NCBI RefSeq assembly: GCF_012927345.1
Contig: NZ_JABBGJ010000020.1
Span: forward strand, 62,001 to 126,000
DNA from: Paraburkholderia polaris
GTDB lineage: Bacteria; Pseudomonadota; Gammaproteobacteria; Burkholderiales; Burkholderiaceae
Length of the DNA: 64,000 nt
Direction: 5' to 3'
The notes under the pieces are model-generated. The model searched no databases. It worked only from the letters and a program-made list of their open reading frames with translations, and was not told where the DNA came from. The translations under genes were made by a program, and so were the position numbers. Positions within the stretch are counted from its first letter, which is position 1; each line of letters begins with the position of its first letter. Positions 1-8,210 of this stretch are shown here, piece after piece.

Positions 1-129
1 GCCGCATGTGCAACGGGGTTGTACGACGCGGATCCTACGGCATGTTGTGTGCCCGCACACTTTTCCGAAGGAAGAAACCTGTTCCCGAACTGAACGTCGT
101 GTTTCCCCGAGCCTTCTACCGCACCACTA

Positions 130-1341
130 TCAAGCCTGCTTCACCGCAGCTTTCGGCTTGAAACTCGCCGACCACTTCATCGCCGGCAGCTCGACCAGCC
201 GGTAGAACACGTAAGCCACCGGCACGGCCACCAGCATGTAGCCGAACGACGGCCAGATCGACATTTGCAGCGACGAGCGGAACAGGATCGACGATAGCAG
301 CACGAAGATCGGCAGATGGATCAGGTATAGCGAGAAGCTGAAGTCGCCGAAGCGCGACAAAAAACGCACGCCGGGGGTATCGGCCTTATCAGCATTAGGG
401 CGCTCAAGCGCCTTGTACAGGTAGAACGCGAAACCGACCGCCCAGAGCTGGAACGCACCGTACTGCCCGAAATGGAACGCCGCGCAACCGAGCGCGATGA
501 ACGCCGCAGCCAGCACGTAGAGCCAGGCCGACGAGCGCGCATCCGGAGTTGCACGGGCTTTCGCGTCGGCGATCCACGCGCCGAGCGTCCACGAAAACCA
601 GTAGGACGTGAAGAACTGAATATCGTGGCGCTCGAGCACATAGGCGGACGCCACATTGATCACCGCGACGATCGCCAGCACGGACGTCATGCCCAGACGC
701 CGGCGCAGCGCGAATAGCAGCGGGTAGATCGCGTAGAACTGCACTTCGAGCGATAGCGTCCAGAGCGCGCCGTTCGACCCATACGTCTTGCCGGCCACGC
801 CTTGCAGCGAAAACAGGTTGACGAGGAACGCCTGCAGGCCGATCTCGCGGATCTTGTGATTGACCGGCGGCAACTGCAAGCTGACCCAGTCAAGTGCCAA
901 AGTCAGCACGAGCGCCGCAAGCAGCACCGGATAAATGCGCGCAAAACGGCGCACCCAGAAATTGCCGGTGTCGAGCCGGTAGTCGGGATTTTTTGCGAGG
1001 CGCAGCGCGCCGCCACGATGTATGCAGTAACCGCTAATCACGAAGAAAATCGGCACACCGGCCGAGCCCCACGCAATCGGGAACGTCAGATAGGCAGCAA
1101 TCGTACTGAGACTGAATGAATGGCCGACGCTTTGGTGAAAGGTCTGCATGCCGACCCATTCGACCTGGCGGCAGTGGAAATACGCGACCAGAAGCGCGGC
1201 GAAGCCCCGCATTGCGTCGATTACATGTTCCTTGCCGGCGCTGTCGGCGCGCGCTTCGCTCTGGGCGCGCGACGCGGCGGCCGGCCGTGATGGGGAGAGG
1301 GGCAGGGATGAGCCGGCGGCATCCAGTGCTGAGTCGCTCAT
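130..1341 (-). CDS. Acyltransferase 3 family membrane protein
   Basis: A 403-residue multi-pass membrane protein of the acyltransferase-3 family (OatA/NodX/ExoZ type), which transfers acyl groups to sugars of exopolysaccharide, LPS or other envelope glycans. After a polar N-terminus of about 40 residues comes the family's first membrane segment with RGFAALLVAYFH, whose His is the expected catalytic residue, followed by a VPIFFVISGYCIHRG block and WVRRFARIYP, all typical of the fold. About ten hydrophobic segments follow and the C-terminus is basic. It stands alone on the minus strand, divergent from the small membrane gene and galU. The acceptor sugar cannot be read from the sequence, although galU next door makes an envelope-polysaccharide role plausible. 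Confidence 0.85.
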   Translation of the reverse strand: MSDSALDAAGSSLPLSPSRPAAASRAQSEARADSAGKEHVIDAMRGFAALLVAYFHCRQVEWVGMQTFHQSVGHSFSLSTIAAYLTFPIAWGSAGVPIFFVISGYCIHRGGALRLAKNPDYRLDTGNFWVRRFARIYPVLLAALVLTLALDWVSLQLPPVNHKIREIGLQAFLVNLFSLQGVAGKTYGSNGALWTLSLEVQFYAIYPLLFALRRRLGMTSVLAIVAVINVASAYVLERHDIQFFTSYWFSWTLGAWIADAKARATPDARSSAWLYVLAAAFIALGCAAFHFGQYGAFQLWAVGFAFYLYKALERPNADKADTPGVRFLSRFGDFSFSLYLIHLPIFVLLSSILFRSSLQMSIWPSFGYMLVAVPVAYVFYRLVELPAMKWSASFKPKAAVKQA

Positions 1342-1583
1342 GCGCGGTCCTTAATCTGAAGGAAGAAAAAGCTTATTCCCGGGCACGCCGTGCGCGCCCG
1401 CGGTGCATCACATGCTAGTGCACTGCGGCGGCAAAAAATCTATAAAAAATTGCGTACCGAATCGAATTAAATGGCGATTTTGTGACGAATTGTAATTGCG
1501 CATAAGCACTTGCTACGGCGAATTATTTGCCGGTTTTGTCGTGCTAATTTAAGGCATGGATTCTCTTGACCCGAGGTGAAGTC

Positions 1584-1727
1584 ATGAACCTGCATTTACT
1601 CGCCGGCATTGCCGTGCTGCTGATCCTTGTCGCCGCCTCCGCCTACCGCGAGGCCCTGCGCAACGAGCCGATCCGCCGTTTTCGCATCAACCCGGGCAAA
1701 CTGCCCCAACTCGACGAGAACGAATGA
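1584..1727 (+). CDS. Small single-pass membrane protein, 47 residues
   Basis: A short reading frame starting with ATG, preceded by an AGGTGA ribosome binding site at about 7 bases. Residues 3 to 20 are hydrophobic (LHLLAGIAVLLILVAASA) and form one membrane segment. A basic, polar tail follows (REALRNEPIRRFR) and ends in an acidic LDENE. I do not recognise a named family. The good ribosome binding site, GC-rich codon third positions and clean membrane-plus-tail architecture argue that it is real. It lies 305 bp upstream of galU on the same strand. Confidence 0.55.
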   Translation: MNLHLLAGIAVLLILVAASAYREALRNEPIRRFRINPGKLPQLDENE

Positions 1728-2032
1728 GCGGTGCCCGGGAGCGCCTGGACGCTTCCGCGATTCGCGTCCGGATTCGCTCGAGGCTCCCCGCTGTTCGCTG
1801 CGCCGGATGCGTAAAATTTTCGGAATTTCAGAAAATAATTTGTTCTCGATACGCAATTGTTTCCTGATGCATGTCAGGATCTGGGATATCGAAAGAGAAT
1901 CGATTTATTTATTCGAATAAAAAATAATTCACGCATGAAATTGATTAATTTTTTTGTTAGTCTTTTCAGCGACATCGAGTGGCCGCCAGGCCCGCGACAC
2001 ACTAATTTCTAACCGATGTGGGAATGCCTACC
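1728..2032 (+). other. AT-rich intergenic stretch upstream of galU
   Basis: No gene is visible here. Roughly 1808 to 1970 is strikingly AT-rich for this genome, with runs such as AAAATAATT, TTTATTTATT and a T7 tract near 1950. It probably holds the galU promoter, but I cannot single out one -35/-10 pair with confidence. Confidence 0.4.
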
Positions 2033-2950
2033 ATGCTGAAAGTCACCAAAGCCGTGTTTCCCGTAGCGGGCCTCGGGACACGATTCCTGCCGGCTACCAA
2101 AGCAAGCCCCAAGGAAATGCTGCCGATCGTCGACAAGCCGCTGATTCAGTATGCGGTTGAAGAAGCGATTGCCGCCGGCATCACCGAGATGATCTTCGTG
2201 ACGGGCCGCAGCAAGCGCGCCATCGAAGATCATTTCGACAAGTCCTACGAGATCGAAGCGGAACTCGAGGCGCGCAACAAGCAGAAGCTGCTCGACCTCG
2301 TGCGCAGCATCAAGCCGGCCAACGTCGATTGCTTCTATGTGCGTCAGGCCGAAGCGCTTGGTCTGGGTCACGCGGTGCTGTGCGCCGAGAAACTGGTGGG
2401 CGAGAGCCCGTTCGCCGTGATTCTGGCTGATGACTTGCTGCACAGCTCGAAGCCGGTGATGAGCCAGCTCGTCGACACGTTCAACCACTATCACAGCTCG
2501 GTGATCGGCGTCGAAACCATCGCGCGCGAAGACAGCCGCTCGTACGGCGTGGTGGACGGCAAGGAGTGGGAAGACAATGTGATCAAACTGTCGGGCATCG
2601 TCGAAAAGCCGGCACCGGACAAGGCGCCGTCGAATCTCGGCGTAGTGGGCCGCTATGTGCTGATGCCGACCATCTTCAAGCATATCCGTGCGCTCAAGCC
2701 GGGTGCCGGCGGTGAGCTGCAATTGACCGACGCGGTGCAATCGCTGCTGACCGAAGAGCAGGTGCTCGCTTACCGCTACTTCGGCACGCGCTTCGATTGC
2801 GGCAGCAAGCTAGGTTATCTGAAGGCGACGGTGGAATTCGCGCTGCGTCATCCGGAAGTGAAGGCGGAGTTCGAAGCGTATCTGCAAACGTACATGCAGG
2901 CGAATATGCAGGCCAGCGTGCCGGCGCAGTACACGGCTGAAGCGGCTTAA
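2033..2950 (+). CDS. galU: UTP--glucose-1-phosphate uridylyltransferase
   Basis: Makes UDP-glucose from UTP and glucose 1-phosphate in the cytoplasm, feeding LPS, exopolysaccharide and trehalose synthesis. The 305-residue length is close to E. coli GalU (302). The nucleotide-binding signature GLGTRFLPATKASPKEMLP is at residues 13 to 31, followed by VDKPLIQYAVEEA. Other family blocks include FVTGRSKRAIEDHFD, VILADDLL and GVVEKP-like GIVEKPAPDKAPSNLGVVGR. Two in-frame upstream starts exist (GTG 2018, ATG 2024). I chose ATG 2033 because the protein then begins MLKVTKAVFPVAGLGTR, as in close homologues, and a GGGAA lies just upstream. A convergent terminator separates it from glcB. Confidence 0.95.
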   Translation: MLKVTKAVFPVAGLGTRFLPATKASPKEMLPIVDKPLIQYAVEEAIAAGITEMIFVTGRSKRAIEDHFDKSYEIEAELEARNKQKLLDLVRSIKPANVDCFYVRQAEALGLGHAVLCAEKLVGESPFAVILADDLLHSSKPVMSQLVDTFNHYHSSVIGVETIAREDSRSYGVVDGKEWEDNVIKLSGIVEKPAPDKAPSNLGVVGRYVLMPTIFKHIRALKPGAGGELQLTDAVQSLLTEEQVLAYRYFGTRFDCGSKLGYLKATVEFALRHPEVKAEFEAYLQTYMQANMQASVPAQYTAEAA

Positions 2951-3007
2951 AGCGGCTTAAAGCGGTTTCACGCAGAAGCAACGCGCAGCACTACCGCGCA
3001 AATTAAA

Positions 3008-3041
3008 ACGGGCGCCACATCATGTGGCGCCCGTCTTTCTT
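3008..3041. terminator. Bidirectional intrinsic terminator between galU and glcB
   Basis: A perfect 12-bp stem (ACGGGCGCCACA paired with TGTGGCGCCCGT) around a 3-base loop, with CTTTCTT on the right and AAAA on the left. Read on either strand the stem is followed by T-rich sequence, so it can end both galU (plus) and the glc operon (minus). Confidence 0.85.
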
Positions 3042-3118
3042 ATCGGCTTGGTTTTCAGGGCTATGACCCGGGTCCAAAAAATAGAGCACTTAGACCCGAG
3101 CCACGCCCCAAAAAGGCT

Positions 3119-5290
3119 TTACTGCGCCTTCTTTACTTCCAGCCGGAACTTGTGCAGCAACGGTTCCGTATAGCCGCTCGGTTGCTGACGTCCTTCGAAC
3201 ACCAGCGCCTGCGCGGCCTTGAACGCCAGCGTGTCGAAGCCCGGCGCCATCGGCTTGTAATGCGGGTCACCGGCGTTCTGCTCGTCGACCACCTTCGCCA
3301 TGCGCCTGAAGGTCTCTTCGACCAGCTCACGCGTCACCACACCATGATGCAACCAGTTGGCGATGTGCTGGCTGGAAATACGCAGCGTCGCACGGTCTTC
3401 CATCAGGCCGACGTTGTGAATGTCCGGCACCTTCGAGCAGCCCACGCCTTGATCGACCCAGCGCACCACGTAGCCGAGAATGCCTTGCGCGTTGTTCTCA
3501 ACCTCGCTGCGAATCTCGTCGGCGCTCCACTTCGCCTCGGCGACGACCGGAATCGTCAGCAGCCCGTCGAGCAGTTCATCGCGCACCTTCGCATAGTCCG
3601 TGCGTTCCAGTTCCTGCTGAACCGCTTGCACGTCGACCTGGTGATAGTGCAGCGCGTGCAGCGTCGCGGCGGTGGGCGAGGGCACCCATGCGGTGTTCGC
3701 GCCAGCCTTCGGATGCGCGATTTTCTGTTCGAGCATGGCGTGCATCAGGTCCGGCATGGCCCACATGCCCTTGCCGATCTGCGAGCGGCCACGCAGGCCC
3801 GCGCTCAAACCGACCAGCACGTTGCTGCGCTCGTACGCGGCAATCCATGCGCTCGACTTCATGTCGCCCTTGCGCATCATCGGGCCGGCTTCCATCGCCG
3901 TGTGCATTTCGTCGCCGGTGCGGTCGAGGAAACCCGTGTTGATGAACGCGACACGCTCGGACGCTTCGCCGATACAGGCGAGCAGGTTGACGCTGGTGCG
4001 GCGCTCCTCGTCCATGATGCCCATCTTGATCGTGTTGCGCGGCAGCTTCAGCAGGTCTTCGACGCGCGCGAACAGTTCGCTCGCGAACGCGACTTCGGCC
4101 GGGCCGTGCATCTTGGGCTTCACGATATAGATCGAGCCGGTGCGCGAATTCAGCTTGTGCTTGCGGTCGTGCAGCGCGCACAGCGTGGTGATCACGGCGT
4201 CGAGAATGCCTTCCGGAATCTCCTGACCGTCTTTGGTCAGCACGGCCGGATTCGTCATCAAATGACCGACGTTGCGAATGAACAGCAGCGAGCGGCCATG
4301 CAGCTTGACTGGCTTGCCGTCCGCGCCGGTGTATTCGCGATCGACATTCAGACGGCGCGTGAAGGTCTTGCCGCCCTTCGTGACTTCTTCCGTCAGGTCG
4401 CCGTTCATCAGGCCGAGCCAGTTGCGATAGAGCTGGACCTTGTCGTTAGCATCGACCGCGGCAACCGAGTCTTCGCAGTCGATGATCGTGCTCACCGCGG
4501 CTTCGACCAGCACGTCTTTCACGTGCGCCGAATCGGTCTTGCCGATCGAATCGTTCGCGTCGATCTGGATTTCGAAGTGCAGGCCGTTGTGCTTCAGCAG
4601 CACGGCGGACGGTGCACTCGCTTCGCCCTGATAGCCGATGAACTGTGCCGGCGTCTTCAGTTCGGTCTTGCCGTTCTTCAGCGTGACGACGAGCTTGCCG
4701 CCTTCGACGCTATAAAGCGTGGCATCGACGTGCGAGCCGTTCGCGAGCGGCGCGGCCTGATCGAGAAACTTGCGTGCATAAGCGATCACCGCGGCGCCGC
4801 GCACCGGGTTGAAGGCCTTCTGCTTTTCAGCGCCGTTGGTCTCGGGGATCGCGTCGGTGCCGTACAGCGCGTCGTACAGGCTGCCCCAGCGCGCGTTGGC
4901 AGCGTTGAGTGCATAGCGCTGATTCGACAGCGGCACCACGAGTTGCGGGCCGGCCTGTTCGGCGATTTCGGTGTCCACGTTGTCGGTCGTGGCTTTCACG
5001 CTAGCCGGCGACGGCACGATGTAACCGATGCCTTCGAGGAAGGCGCGGTACGCGCGCAGATCGCGCACCGGACCCGGATTGGCGCGATGCCAGGTGTCGA
5101 GTTCGGTTTGCAGGCGGTCGCGCTCGGCCAGCAGCGCACGGTTCTTGGGCGCCAGCTCGTGCACGAGGGCGTCGAAACCTGACCAGAATGCGGCGCTGTC
5201 GATACCGGTGCCGGGCAGGGCTTCGGTTTCGACGAACTGGTCGAGGTTGGCGGCGACTTGCAGTCCACCGCGCGTGTTCATCTGAGTCAT
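3119..5290 (-). CDS. glcB: Malate synthase G
   Basis: Condenses glyoxylate with acetyl-CoA to malate, which disposes of the glyoxylate made by the glycolate oxidase encoded upstream. The 723-residue product equals E. coli GlcB in length. Recognisable blocks include SHVDATLYSVEGGKLVVTLK, a STIIDCEDSVAAVD acidic metal-binding region, FIRNVGHLMTNPAV, and KPKMHGPAEVAFASELF near the middle. The frame can be extended 13 codons upstream, but the ATG at 5290 has GGAG six bases before it. It is the last gene of glcDEFGB, 121 bp after glcG, and ends at the shared terminator with galU. Confidence 0.95.
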   Translation of the reverse strand: MTQMNTRGGLQVAANLDQFVETEALPGTGIDSAAFWSGFDALVHELAPKNRALLAERDRLQTELDTWHRANPGPVRDLRAYRAFLEGIGYIVPSPASVKATTDNVDTEIAEQAGPQLVVPLSNQRYALNAANARWGSLYDALYGTDAIPETNGAEKQKAFNPVRGAAVIAYARKFLDQAAPLANGSHVDATLYSVEGGKLVVTLKNGKTELKTPAQFIGYQGEASAPSAVLLKHNGLHFEIQIDANDSIGKTDSAHVKDVLVEAAVSTIIDCEDSVAAVDANDKVQLYRNWLGLMNGDLTEEVTKGGKTFTRRLNVDREYTGADGKPVKLHGRSLLFIRNVGHLMTNPAVLTKDGQEIPEGILDAVITTLCALHDRKHKLNSRTGSIYIVKPKMHGPAEVAFASELFARVEDLLKLPRNTIKMGIMDEERRTSVNLLACIGEASERVAFINTGFLDRTGDEMHTAMEAGPMMRKGDMKSSAWIAAYERSNVLVGLSAGLRGRSQIGKGMWAMPDLMHAMLEQKIAHPKAGANTAWVPSPTAATLHALHYHQVDVQAVQQELERTDYAKVRDELLDGLLTIPVVAEAKWSADEIRSEVENNAQGILGYVVRWVDQGVGCSKVPDIHNVGLMEDRATLRISSQHIANWLHHGVVTRELVEETFRRMAKVVDEQNAGDPHYKPMAPGFDTLAFKAAQALVFEGRQQPSGYTEPLLHKFRLEVKKAQ

Positions 5291-5411
5291 CGACTGCTCC
5301 ATCTCTGAATGGGACCGACGTGGGGGCATCGGTCCAAGTTGTGCTTCGTTTTTATTGCCGCCGCGTTGAACGGATTCCGAACGGACACCGAACTTAAGCG
5401 GCGATTGCTTG

Positions 5412-5816
5412 TTAAGCGGCGATCGCTTGAATACCCGCCTTGGCGATTTGTGCGTCCTGATCCGACTTGACGCCCGACACGCCGACCGCGCCGACCACCT
5501 GGCCGTCGACGATCACCGGCACGCCGCCTTCCAGCGTGCCTTGCAACGGCGCGCTCAGGAATGCCGTGCGGCCGTTGTTGATCATGTCTTCATATACCTT
5601 GGTTTCGCGGCGGCCGATCGCCGAAGTGCGGGCTTTTTCCGTCGCGATGTACGCGCTGGCTGGCGCGCTGCCGTCCAGACGCAGCATGCCGAGTTGATGG
5701 CCGCCATCGTCGACCACCACGATAGCGACGGCCCACTGGTTCTTCTCGGCTTCCGCGCGGGCGGCTTCGAGAATTCGGGTCGTTTCGGCAATGGTCAAGA
5801 CGGGTTTGCTCAGCAT
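5412..5816 (-). CDS. glcG: GlcG/HbpS family protein (DUF336)
   Basis: A 134-residue protein, the same length as E. coli GlcG, with the family pattern: an N-terminal helix (TRILEAARAEAEKNQW), then VAIVVVDDGGHQLGMLRLDG, then KARTSAIGRRETKVYED, ending in GGVPVIVDGQVVGAVGVSG. Members are called heme-binding or corrinoid-adenosyltransferase-like, but the role in glycolate use is not settled. It lies 19 bp after glcF and before glcB in the same order as the E. coli glc operon, which makes the assignment firm even though the biochemical function is not. Confidence 0.88.
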   Translation of the reverse strand: MLSKPVLTIAETTRILEAARAEAEKNQWAVAIVVVDDGGHQLGMLRLDGSAPASAYIATEKARTSAIGRRETKVYEDMINNGRTAFLSAPLQGTLEGGVPVIVDGQVVGAVGVSGVKSDQDAQIAKAGIQAIAA

Positions 5817-5835
5817 AATGAATTTCCTGTTTCGT

Positions 5836-7092
5836 TTATGGTAGGGATGCTTCTACAAGTTCTATCCAGTGGCGCACCGGAGTGCGCCCGGCGCCGTTCA
5901 GATGTGTCTGGCAACCGATGTTGGCCGTGACGATCATCTCCGGCTTGCCGCTTTCCAGCGCATCGAGCCTGTTGCTCCGTAATCTTTCCGCAAGCTCCGG
6001 CTGGGTGATCGAATACGTGCCCGCCGATCCGCAGCACAGATGGGCGTCGGGCACGGCGGTGAGATCGAAGCCGAGCCGTTGCAGGATCGACTCGACCGCG
6101 CCGCCCAGCTTCTGCGCATGCTGCAACGTGCAGGGACAGTGAAACGCGATTTTCTGCTGCGCCTCACGTGGCAACTGCGGTGGCAACTGCCCTGGCAATT
6201 GATTCGCCTGTAACTGATCGAGCGGCTCGTTAGCCAATACCTCCACGAGGTCTCGCGTCAGCTCGCTGACCCGCTGCGCTTTTGACGCATAGCGAGGGTC
6301 GTGGCGCAATAGATGCCCATACTCCTTGACGAACGCGCCGCAGCCGCTCGCCGTTTGCACGATCGCTTCGGCGCCGGCCTCGATGGCGGGCCACCACGCG
6401 TCGATATTGCGCCGTGCCCGCGCGAGACCGGCCTCTTGCGCATTCAGATGATAATCGGTCGCTCCGCAGCAGCCGGCCCGCCGGGCATTCACGATGCTGA
6501 TGCCTAGCCGGTCCAGCACGCGCGCGGCGGCCGCGTTGGTGTTCGGTGACAGCGCGGGTTGCACGCAGCCTTCCAGCATCAGCATTTTGCGCGGATGCCG
6601 CGGCGCCGGCCTCGGGTTTGTCCGAGCGCTTCGCTTGGGGATTTTACGTCCAAGCGCGGCCGGAAGAAACGGCCGCATGGCCCGGCCGGTTTTGAGCAGC
6701 GCGTCGAACACCGCCGGATTCGGGATCACCCGGCGCAAACCCTCGCGCAGCAGGCGTTCCGAGGCGGGCCGAACAATCCGCCGCTCCAGTTCGGCGCGGC
6801 CGATATCCAGCAGCGCATGGTAGGTGACACCCGACGGACAGGTGGTTTCACAGTTGCGGCAGCTCAGGCAGCGGTCGAGGTGCAACTGGGTTTTCTGCGT
6901 GACCGGCTCGCCTTCCAGCATCTGCTTGATCAGATAAATACGGCCGCGCGGGCCGTCGAGTTCATTGCCGAGCAGCTGATAGGTCGGGCAGGTTGCGTTG
7001 CAGAAACCGCAATGCACGCACGCGCGCAAGATCTGTTCGGCTTCGTCGGCGCGCGACAGGGTTTTGGCGGCGTCGCTGAGATTGGTTTGCAT
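5836..7092 (-). CDS. glcF: Glycolate oxidase iron-sulfur subunit
   Basis: Electron-transfer subunit of the membrane-associated GlcDEF glycolate oxidase. The 418-residue protein has two 4Fe-4S cluster motifs near the N-terminus, CVHCGFCNATCP at about residues 26 to 37 and CLSCRNCETTCP at about 75 to 86. Two CCG cysteine-rich motifs (AGCCGATDYH and HLCCGSAG) follow in the C-terminal half, typical of heterodisulfide-reductase-like subunits. Between them is a Gln/Leu/Pro-rich patch (QLPGQLPPQLP) that makes it about ten residues longer than the E. coli protein. It lies 50 bp downstream of glcE. Confidence 0.95.
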   Translation of the reverse strand: MQTNLSDAAKTLSRADEAEQILRACVHCGFCNATCPTYQLLGNELDGPRGRIYLIKQMLEGEPVTQKTQLHLDRCLSCRNCETTCPSGVTYHALLDIGRAELERRIVRPASERLLREGLRRVIPNPAVFDALLKTGRAMRPFLPAALGRKIPKRSARTNPRPAPRHPRKMLMLEGCVQPALSPNTNAAAARVLDRLGISIVNARRAGCCGATDYHLNAQEAGLARARRNIDAWWPAIEAGAEAIVQTASGCGAFVKEYGHLLRHDPRYASKAQRVSELTRDLVEVLANEPLDQLQANQLPGQLPPQLPREAQQKIAFHCPCTLQHAQKLGGAVESILQRLGFDLTAVPDAHLCCGSAGTYSITQPELAERLRSNRLDALESGKPEMIVTANIGCQTHLNGAGRTPVRHWIELVEASLP

Positions 7093-7127
7093 GGTGTCGT
7101 TCGCCTTCAGGGCTTCACAGGTCGAGG

Positions 7128-7155
7128 TTCACAGGCCGGCATTCACAGGCCGGCA
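7128..7155. repeat. 14-bp tandem duplication at the glcE stop codon
   Basis: TTCACAGGCCGGCA is repeated twice head to tail, and the glcE stop codon falls inside one copy. It looks like a recent slippage duplication that left the protein unchanged by placing the second copy downstream of the stop. Confidence 0.8.
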
Positions 7156-8210
7156 TAAAGGCGGCCGGGGTTGAAGAGGCCGCGCGGGTCGAGTTGCTGC
7201 TTCAACTGCTGATGAAAGCGCAGCAGCGCTTCCGGCAGCGGCGTGAACGGCTCGGCGTCCACACGCGGCGTGAAGCAGGTTGCGTGGCCGCCTGCGGCGT
7301 GCGCGATCTGGCGGATCGTTGCACCCGGGGCGTCGCTTTTGAGCCAGCGCTGCGCGCCAGCCCAGTCGAGCAGCGTGTCCCCTGGCAAGCGGGTCAGCGG
7401 CGAAGCATTCGGCAGCGAGAGGCGCCACAAGGGGCGCGGGTCGTCGAAAAACGCCAGACGGTGCTCGCGCAAGGCGTCCCAGAACCGCAGATCGAGTTCG
7501 GTGCCGCCGATGCGATCCACGGCCGAGGCCACTGACCCCATGCCACCTTCGAGCCGCACATGCAGACGGCCGTCGACGTGGCAGGCGCCGCTGACCGGCA
7601 ACACGGCGCGGCGCCACGCCGACAGTTCACGAAGCGCTTCGTCCGCATCGAGATCGAGCGTGAGACTGCCGACCGCGCGCGGCTTCGGCAACACCTTGAG
7701 CGACACTTCGGTGATCAGGCCGAGGCAGCCGAAGCTGCCGGCAAGCAGACGCGAGACGTCGTAGCCAGCGACGTTCTTCATCACTTCGCCGCCGAAGCGC
7801 AGATGCTTCGCCTGCCCGGTGATGACGCGGCAACCCAGTACAAAGTCGCGTACCGCACCGGACCACGGCCGGCGCGGACCGGCGAGGCCGGCAGCGACCA
7901 TCCCGCCGACGGTGGCCGTGCCGTCGAAGGTCGGCGGCTCACAGGGCAGCATCTGACCGGCCGCGTCGAGCACGGCATTCAGTTCAGCGACAGGCGTGCC
8001 GGCACGTGCGGTGATCACGAGTTCAGTCGGGTCATAGCTGACCACACCGCGATGCGAGCGTGTGTCGATCGGTGTGCCTTGCACCGGGCGGCCGAGGAAT
8101 GCCTTGCTGTTGCCGCCGCGAATCCTCAGGGGCGTACCGCTTGCCCATGCTTGCGAGACTTCGGCGACGAGCCGTTCGCTATCGTCCATCGATATCGGTT
8201 CGATCAGCAT
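7143..8210 (-). CDS. glcE: Glycolate oxidase FAD-binding subunit
   Basis: Second flavin subunit of glycolate oxidase, 355 residues (E. coli 350). The PCMH-type FAD-binding fold is visible as RIRGGNSKAFLG, then YDPTELVITARAGTPVAELN, LPCEPPTFDGTATVGGMVA and FGGEVMKNVAGYDVSRLL, with the C-terminal FNPGRLYAGL typical of GlcD/GlcE proteins. Its ATG overlaps the glcD TGA by one base, so translation is probably coupled. A 14-bp duplication covers its stop codon. Confidence 0.94.
   Translation of the reverse strand: MLIEPISMDDSERLVAEVSQAWASGTPLRIRGGNSKAFLGRPVQGTPIDTRSHRGVVSYDPTELVITARAGTPVAELNAVLDAAGQMLPCEPPTFDGTATVGGMVAAGLAGPRRPWSGAVRDFVLGCRVITGQAKHLRFGGEVMKNVAGYDVSRLLAGSFGCLGLITEVSLKVLPKPRAVGSLTLDLDADEALRELSAWRRAVLPVSGACHVDGRLHVRLEGGMGSVASAVDRIGGTELDLRFWDALREHRLAFFDDPRPLWRLSLPNASPLTRLPGDTLLDWAGAQRWLKSDAPGATIRQIAHAAGGHATCFTPRVDAEPFTPLPEALLRFHQQLKQQLDPRGLFNPGRLYAGL

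Noticed and set aside
3152..5182. A 676-codon open frame on the plus strand
   Set aside because: It is antisense to malate synthase G, His/Arg-rich without any family motif, and is a by-product of GC-rich codon bias.
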